This document shows positions 13,544 to 17,767 of a DNA stretch of 17,767 nt, in pieces (position 1 is the stretch's first letter; every line of letters begins with the position of its first letter). A program made the position numbers and the translations under genes. Under the pieces are notes generated by a model. That model ran no database searches, was not told the DNA's origin, and saw only the letters and a list, made by a program, of their open reading frames with translations. The DNA comes from Bacteroidales bacterium (GTDB lineage: Bacteria; Bacteroidota; Bacteroidia; Bacteroidales; UBA7960), in assembly GCA_007132865.1 (NCBI GenBank), contig SLNU01000137.1, positions 1 through 17,767 on the forward strand, in the 5' to 3' direction.

Positions 13544-14971
13544 AGCTGTTTCCCCCCTTGCCGGATAAAAGACATCCATTGCCGCCAGCATGGCCAGCAT
13601 GCTCCAGAACAGGACCGAGGCCTTGTCTGTATCCAGGAAATTATTCAGCAGGCCATGTGCAAGATAGGAGATAATCCCCAGGGTAATCCCCAGCGCGATG
13701 AGTCGCATTTCCCGGTTGGGGGCTTTTTTATATAACCGGACCCCGGTAGCCAGGACGGTCAGGGCAAGAGCGGTGAAAAGAAGCATACCGGGCAGACCGC
13801 TTTCTGCCAGGGGCCCGAGGTATTCGCTATGGGCATTGCCCTGGTCCCCGAAATGGGTGGTGATGATGGTATAGTCCTCGCTGCGCTGAAACGGTGCGTA
13901 AACAAACTGATAGGTGCCGGGTCCCCAGCCCAGCACGGGCCGCTCATCAAACATCCTTAGGGCAGACCGCCACCGGTTGATGCGCTCCAGGTTGGAGGCA
14001 TCGGAGGTGATGTTGGCGATAGAGTTAAGGTGTTCTGAAAAATCTCCTGAAGATTCCTGGGTGTTTCGCTCCAGCTGCATGACAATTTCGGTCTGGAAAA
14101 CATACAGACTTCCAATCAGCAGGACCAGCACAGCCATGATGACCCGGAACCTGATCTTCATCACCAGAATGACCAGTCCGGCAAATGCCACACCAAGGCT
14201 TAGCCAGGAAGCACGGCTGTAGCTGAAAAGGATGCCGGCCGCAAACAATATAAACAACAGGATCGACAACCGCCTCCGCAGGGTGCTGTCGGCCCTGTTG
14301 AATGCCATTACCAGAAAAAAGGGCGCCACAAGACCAAGCACAGCCCCATAGTGGGTGTGGTCATTGAAGAATGGCTGCACCACCCAGTAACCCAGTTTTC
14401 GCTCAAACCCGACCATCGCATGCCGCCAGGTGGCATACATCACCACGACCGCAAGTGCAAGCCCGAACAACCAGAAAAAACGCCTGAAATTTACAGGGTC
14501 CCGGTAAAGAAAGATCCCCACAAAATAGAATGTCACCACAAACCATAATGTGGACACAAAATATTTAAAGGATACCAGAGGCAACTCACTGCTGACCGAA
14601 GTCACAAACATCCACAGCATATTCAGCAGGATGACTATGCCAATCGGATGCCTCAGCACCCGCAGGTCATAGCTGCGCTCATAAACCAGTTTGAAGAAAA
14701 ACAGCAGCATTACCGCGACGATCATGGGTTCGCCCGGAAGATCAACGGTAAAACCAAGCTGGTCATGACCATATTTGAACGAAAATGGGGTGAGCAGGAC
14801 CAGCAACAGAATCAGCTTGTCGAGGGAGAAAAAAAACAGCAGCATGATGCCCAGGGCAACAGGTATGGCCGTAAGGAAATAGACCCCCTTTACGATCAGG
14901 AAGATATTCAGCACCGTGAACAGGGCACTGAAAGCATAAAACATACCTGTCTTGCTTCTGAGGGTCTGCAT
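13478..14971 (-). CDS. O-antigen ligase / polymerase-like membrane protein with tetrapeptide-repeat tail
   Basis: This 497-residue polytopic protein has about 10-12 membrane segments. A large periplasmic loop carries WRSALRMFDERPVLGWGPGT and, around residue 381, HSEYLGPLAESGLPG, the pattern of the Wzy_C/O-antigen ligase family (WaaL or Wzy-like). Such enzymes join or polymerise undecaprenyl-linked glycans at the periplasmic face; ligase and polymerase cannot be told apart here. The start lies 13 bp after the Wzz-type gene, so the pair is probably co-transcribed. The C-terminus is odd: residues 477-496 are five tetrapeptides (QESP KEPS QESL REPL QKPL), encoded by a 12-bp minisatellite. The TGA arises because the adjacent repeat unit is one base longer. 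The core call is firm; tail length may vary between strains. Confidence 0.88.
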   Translation of the reverse strand: MQTLRSKTGMFYAFSALFTVLNIFLIVKGVYFLTAIPVALGIMLLFFFSLDKLILLLVLLTPFSFKYGHDQLGFTVDLPGEPMIVAVMLLFFFKLVYERSYDLRVLRHPIGIVILLNMLWMFVTSVSSELPLVSFKYFVSTLWFVVTFYFVGIFLYRDPVNFRRFFWLFGLALAVVVMYATWRHAMVGFERKLGYWVVQPFFNDHTHYGAVLGLVAPFFLVMAFNRADSTLRRRLSILLFILFAAGILFSYSRASWLSLGVAFAGLVILVMKIRFRVIMAVLVLLIGSLYVFQTEIVMQLERNTQESSGDFSEHLNSIANITSDASNLERINRWRSALRMFDERPVLGWGPGTYQFVYAPFQRSEDYTIITTHFGDQGNAHSEYLGPLAESGLPGMLLFTALALTVLATGVRLYKKAPNREMRLIALGITLGIISYLAHGLLNNFLDTDKASVLFWSMLAMLAAMDVFYPARGETAQESPKEPSQESLREPLQKPLP

Positions 14972-14984
14972 TGGGAAGCCGGAA

Positions 14985-15995
14985 TCAATTCTTTTTTATG
15001 ATGCCTTTTTGTTGGAGGTTCTCGTAAACCATGATGGTCATGATCCCCATGAATCCCGCACCGAATGCCGCAAGGAATACGATCAGCCATCTGACCGGAT
15101 AAACTTTTCGTTCGGCCTCATAAGCCCTGTCCAACGTAAACTGGAACGGCACAAAGTTCTCCAGATCGGCCGCGGCCTCCTGATAGCGCCGCTGCATGGC
15201 AATCAGGTTCCCGCTGGTGGCCGTCAGATAGGTGGAACTGTAGAGGTAGGCCCCCCCATATTCCCCCAAAACGTTCAGACGCTCCTCCAGCGCCCGGACG
15301 CCCGACATGTTGTTGTTAGACAGGTCCATGGCCAGTTGTCTCGTAAGCATCGCCACCTGTCCCTCAATGTCATATACCCCCGCCTTCATAATCCTTTTCA
15401 GGGAATCCTCCACTTCCTGGACCCGTTCCAGGGTCTCCTGGTACTGTGCCCGGGACACCTGGTATGCCAGTTCGGCCCGTTGGTGTCGTATCTCATTCAA
15501 TACCGTATCCACCAGGGTTGCGATCTCATTGGCAATATTGGCAGCCATTGTCGGATCGGTATCCCTGACCCTGACTTCCACTGCCCCGAATTGGGTACGG
15601 CGGAACGAGATGTTGCTGTGGTATTGCTGCCTGAGCATGGAGTTCCTGTATTGGGCATCTGCAGGGATCTCATAATGGTTCATCAGGTCGAAACGCTCCG
15701 TGACCCTTTCCCTGATATTGGCCGACTCAAACACCTGCAACAGGCGCTCTGCATCCTCAACCTGCCCGTATTCCAAAAAGTCCTGGGTTCCCAGTATCAC
15801 GGAACGTGACAGACTGGAAGAAGCCGTCGGGAACAGTATGACCACCGACTGAAACTTGGGTTTGATAAAAAATGGGGAGGAAAAGATCACCCCGGCAATG
15901 GCTGCAATAAGGCAAACAATTGCGAGTTGCTTCCACCAGCGGATAAAAAACAGGAACACATTCGTGGAGTCAAACACATTTTCTCGTGGTTCCAT
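14985..15995 (-). CDS. Wzz-type polysaccharide chain-length determinant
   Basis: This 336-residue protein has the polysaccharide co-polymerase plan. A short cytoplasmic N-terminus is followed by a membrane helix (about 22-42). A long, mostly helical periplasmic domain with coiled-coil character (about 150-220, QVSRAQYQETLERVQEVEDS) comes next, and a second membrane helix (about 303-325, WLIVFLAAFGAGFMGIMTIM) is preceded by YPVR. The early segment FQSVVILFP fits the beta-strand after TM1 in Wzz proteins. There is no C-terminal tyrosine kinase domain. It should set the modal length of a surface glycan made by the Wzx/Wzy route, working with the ligase/polymerase gene 13 bp downstream. No other polysaccharide genes flank the pair in this window, so the rest of the pathway is elsewhere. 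Confidence 0.88.
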   Translation of the reverse strand: MEPRENVFDSTNVFLFFIRWWKQLAIVCLIAAIAGVIFSSPFFIKPKFQSVVILFPTASSSLSRSVILGTQDFLEYGQVEDAERLLQVFESANIRERVTERFDLMNHYEIPADAQYRNSMLRQQYHSNISFRRTQFGAVEVRVRDTDPTMAANIANEIATLVDTVLNEIRHQRAELAYQVSRAQYQETLERVQEVEDSLKRIMKAGVYDIEGQVAMLTRQLAMDLSNNNMSGVRALEERLNVLGEYGGAYLYSSTYLTATSGNLIAMQRRYQEAAADLENFVPFQFTLDRAYEAERKVYPVRWLIVFLAAFGAGFMGIMTIMVYENLQQKGIIKKN

Positions 15996-16039
15996 AAAGG
16001 GTATATTTTGCTTATGGGAAATGGATTATAATTGAGAGC

Positions 16040-16047
16040 CAAAAATA
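16040..16047 (-). promoter_or_regulatory. Candidate -7 element for the wzz-ligase operon
   Basis: The minus strand reads TATTTTTG, matching TAnnTTTG, 44 bp upstream of the Wzz-type ATG in the 210-bp divergent gap. No TTTG sits at the expected -33 distance. The A-rich tract around it makes chance matches more likely. Confidence 0.4.
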
Positions 16048-16085
16048 ACAAAAAAAAACAAGGCTGTACCGGAACCCAAATATGT

Positions 16086-16093
16086 TAATTTTG
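16086..16093 (+). promoter_or_regulatory. Candidate -7 element for the DUF2027-Smr gene
   Basis: TAATTTTG matches TAnnTTTG and would give a leader of roughly 105 nt that contains two hairpins. The -33 half is not recognisable. Confidence 0.5.
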
Positions 16094-16109
16094 CACTTTA
16101 GGCCCCTTT

Positions 16110-16148
16110 CGGGTAAATAAATACCAGGCCCCGACCGTTATTTACCCG
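16110..16148 (+). promoter_or_regulatory. Perfect 11-bp inverted repeat in the Smr leader
   Basis: CGGGTAAATAA (16110-16120) and TTATTTACCCG (16138-16148) are perfect reverse complements around a 17-nt GC-rich loop. There is no T-run behind it, so it is not a terminator. It could be a leader RNA hairpin or a protein-binding operator for the divergent genes. Confidence 0.6.
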
Positions 16149-16176
16149 TGAGCGAAACTGCGTCTAACATAATCTG

Positions 16177-16198
16177 AATGGCTTCACATTGAGGCATT
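16177..16198 (+). promoter_or_regulatory. Second leader hairpin just before the Smr start codon
   Basis: AATG (16177-16180) pairs with CATT (16195-16198), and CTTCA (16182-16186) pairs with TGAGG (16190-16194, one G-T). This leaves one bulged G and a CAT loop. It ends 7 bp before the ATG at 16206, so it could hide or shape the ribosome-binding region. Confidence 0.45.
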
Positions 16199-16205
16199 AA
16201 TTTAA

Positions 16206-17291
16206 ATGATCCGCATGCAAAAATTTAAACCCGGCGACAGGGTAATCTTTCTGAATGAAAAAGGAGGTGGTGTCGTTACAAAGGTCATTGACGACCAGAT
16301 CGTGCACGTGGCAATCGCGGAAGGATTTGAGATTCCTTATTCCACTGGTGATTTGCTCAGGGCAGACGGGGACAAGGAAGATATGCCCATTACGGGAAGG
16401 CGGGCAGGTAGGGGCAACCCTGACCAGGAGGGCCGTGAGGTATTGTTTTCCATACCTAATAAAGCGGACCAGCGGCCGGAAGGCGTATATCTTGCGATGG
16501 TACCATCCGACCAGGAAAAGGTCCTTGAAAGCCGACTGGAGTTACAACTGCTCAACCACAGCCCCTATAAAGTTTCGTTCGGCATCCTTTTGAATCAAAG
16601 TGGAAATTATTCCGGTTTCGCCTATGGGCAAATGGATGCCGATACCAGCCTGGTGCTGGCCAGGTTAGGACGCAACGAGATCGGAGACTGGGCCAATGGC
16701 TTGGTCCAGCTTTTGTTTTACCAGGACGGTAAGATGCAGCCACTGAACCCTGTGTCGGCCACCATCGGGTTCAGACCCGTGAAGATTTACAAAGAGGATA
16801 GCTTCGCCTATGAGGGGCTTTTGCGGAAAAAAGCCTTTGTCATTGAGCTGACGACCCTGTCAGCCCAGGCACAGGATTTGATGAAAGAAGACAGCCTGCA
16901 ATCGGATCTTCGGCTGCTGCAGGAGCAATCATCAGAGGGCAGCAGGAGGCCACGGCCGGCAGAGGGCAAGGGAGGCATGATGGACAAGCATAAGGTGGAT
17001 GACCAGATTGCGGAGGTGGACCTCCATATCGGGGAATTGACCGACACCCTGGCGGGGCTTTCAAATGCAGACATGCTCCGGGTTCAGATGGACTATTTTC
17101 GTCGTTGCATGGAACAGGCCTGGAAGGAACGCCTTAAAAAGATCATTTTTATCCATGGGGTCGGAAATGGTACGCTAAAAATGGAATTGTTGCGTTCTTT
17201 ACGACAGACAGAAGGAATAGAATTCTACGACGCTCCTTATGCCCGATATGGCATGGGGGCAACCGAAGTGGTTTTTTACAGGCATCGTTAA
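16206..17291 (+). CDS. DUF2027 / Smr-domain protein
   Basis: This 361-residue protein has the Bacteroidota-specific layout. The N-terminal small beta-barrel includes KPGDRVIFLNEKGGGVVTKV (8-27) and EGFEIPYSTGDLL. A central beta-rich DUF2027 region spans about 90-205, a charged Gln/Ser/Arg linker spans 225-257, and a C-terminal Smr domain spans 258-361. The Smr landmarks are VDLHIGEL (271-278) and IHGVGNGTLK (316-325), with YGMGATEVVF near the end. Smr domains bind or cut nucleic acid; relatives act in mismatch or recombination control (MutS2) and in cleaving mRNA on collided ribosomes (SmrB). Which applies here is unknown. An alternative start is the ATG at 16215. It is divergent from the wzz operon, has a structured leader, and ends 20 bp before the RNase P RNA. 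Confidence 0.88.
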   Translation: MIRMQKFKPGDRVIFLNEKGGGVVTKVIDDQIVHVAIAEGFEIPYSTGDLLRADGDKEDMPITGRRAGRGNPDQEGREVLFSIPNKADQRPEGVYLAMVPSDQEKVLESRLELQLLNHSPYKVSFGILLNQSGNYSGFAYGQMDADTSLVLARLGRNEIGDWANGLVQLLFYQDGKMQPLNPVSATIGFRPVKIYKEDSFAYEGLLRKKAFVIELTTLSAQAQDLMKEDSLQSDLRLLQEQSSEGSRRPRPAEGKGGMMDKHKVDDQIAEVDLHIGELTDTLAGLSNADMLRVQMDYFRRCMEQAWKERLKKIIFIHGVGNGTLKMELLRSLRQTEGIEFYDAPYARYGMGATEVVFYRHR

Positions 17292-17310
17292 ATATAACAT
17301 CGTTCTTTAA

Positions 17311-17686
17311 AGAAAGGCAGGACGTCCTGTCGCATCCCGGTTCAAACCGGGATGAGGAAAGTCCGGGCAACACAGAGCAGCATACTTCCTAACGGGAAGC
17401 CGGTCTTCTGACCGAGAGAAAGTGCCACAGAAAACAACCGCCTAAGTTTTGCCATGCAAAACCGGTAAGGGTGAAAACGTGAGGTAAAGGCTCACGCCTG
17501 TGACAGGCGACTGCTGCAGGGGGTAAACCTTATGCGTTGAAAGGCCAAATAAACCGGGGACTGAGGGTTGCTCGCCCGAGCCCGGAGGGTAGGCCGTAAG
17601 AGGTTGTGCGTGAGCACCACCCTAGATAAATGACAGGACCTGCATCCGTGCAGGACAGAACCCGGCTTACAGGCCTGCCTTTCTTT
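17311..17686 (+). ncRNA. rnpB: RNase P RNA (bacterial class A)
   Basis: The catalytic RNA of RNase P removes 5' leaders from pre-tRNA. Conserved core blocks appear in order: GAGGAAAGTCCGGGC (17354-17368), AGAAAGTGCCACAGAAA (from about 17418), AGGGTGAAAACGTGAGGTAA (from about 17468) and ACAGAACCCGGCTTAC (17655-17670). The ends pair over 11 bp as helix P1: AGAAAGGCAGG (17311-17321) with CCTGCCTTTCT (17674-17684). A T-rich stretch follows. The exact 5' and 3' ends are estimated from P1. No perfect TAnnTTTG is visible in the 20-bp gap before it, so the promoter may lie in the end of the Smr gene, or the RNA may be processed from read-through. Confidence 0.97.
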
Positions 17687-17705
17687 ATTTTAAAATTGCT
17701 GACAG

Positions 17706-17767
17706 ATGAAGATATCAAAAATCGTTTTACTGCTGTTTGCACTGGCCCTGCCAATGGTTCTTACAGC
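17706..17767 (+). CDS. Start of an exported protein (truncated by window edge)
   Basis: The ATG at 17706 opens a frame that reads KISKIVLLLFALALPMVLTA and then runs off the window. The basic start and long hydrophobic core are a typical signal peptide. Nothing can be said about the mature protein. It begins about 20 bp after the RNase P RNA 3' end on the same strand. Confidence 0.7.
   Translation, partial: MKISKIVLLLFALALPMVLT

Noticed and set aside
14952..15809. 285-codon plus-strand ORF antisense to the Wzz-type gene
   Set aside because: The minus frame encodes a recognisable Wzz architecture. The antisense product is His/Cys/Pro-rich with no domain pattern and no promoter.
13478..15995. 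A full surface-polysaccharide gene cluster
   Set aside because: Only a Wzz-type gene and one ligase/polymerase gene are present. There is no flippase, sugar-nucleotide enzyme or further glycosyltransferase next to them.
17303..17314. TTCTTTAAAGAA palindrome before rnpB as an operator
   Set aside because: It is AT-rich and partly made of the P1 helix strand; a 12-bp AT palindrome is not enough to support a site.

Overview
The window reads as a chromosomal segment of a Bacteroidota bacterium, most likely in or near the order Bacteroidales. Four observations support this. Several starts are preceded by the Bacteroidota promoter form (TTTG, about 19-21 bp, TAnnTTTG) and lack a strong Shine-Dalgarno sequence. 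Tgt lies next to an LptF/LptG permease. The predicted proteins include DUF6132, a DUF2027-Smr protein, a two-part nucleoside kinase and an OmpP1/FadL-type porin. Finally, Tgt lacks the zinc cysteines in a way I recall from this phylum. Base composition looks balanced and even across genes, and I see no insertion sequence, integrase, prophage or CRISPR array.

Layout. Positions 1-1723 (minus) hold a glycosyltransferase overlapping the start of an ECF sigma factor that runs off the left edge. Positions 1841-4099 (plus) hold tgt and an LptG-like permease. Positions 4119-6503 (minus) hold a DUF6132 membrane protein, a cytoplasmic thioredoxin, a membrane-anchored thioredoxin and a dihydroorotate-dehydrogenase-like flavoprotein. 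Positions 6676-11677 (plus) hold a nucleoside kinase, an OmpP1/FadL-type porin ending at a textbook terminator, and an uncharacterised 512-residue polytopic membrane protein. Positions 11784-15995 (minus) hold a small protein with a Tudor-like N-terminus, a long heptanucleotide tandem array, a nitroreductase, a 12-bp minisatellite running through the stop codon of an O-antigen-ligase-like gene, and a Wzz-type chain-length protein. Positions 16206-17767 (plus) hold a DUF2027-Smr protein with a structured leader, the RNase P RNA gene, and the start of an exported protein.

How the genes relate. Most are housekeeping or envelope functions: tRNA queuosine modification, LPS export, surface polysaccharide chain length and ligation, outer-membrane uptake, thiol redox, tRNA 5' maturation and Smr-type nucleic acid processing. 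The only clear two- or three-gene units are GT-sigma (10 bp overlap), thioredoxin-thioredoxin-DUF6132 (gaps of 45 and 12 bp), wzz-ligase (13 bp gap) and possibly nitroreductase with the Tudor-like gene across the heptamer array.

The unusual content lies mainly in non-coding or border DNA. There are 23 exact-period copies of TTGGNTN facing 6 copies of WGTCCAA. A 12-bp repeat gives the ligase a tetrapeptide tail whose stop codon arises from a one-base-longer repeat unit. A 14-bp promoter element is duplicated in front of the kinase, a promoter is fused to a terminator, and two consecutive hairpins precede the Smr gene. I did not find a clear new multi-gene system; the repeat arrays and the 512-residue membrane protein are the best leads.
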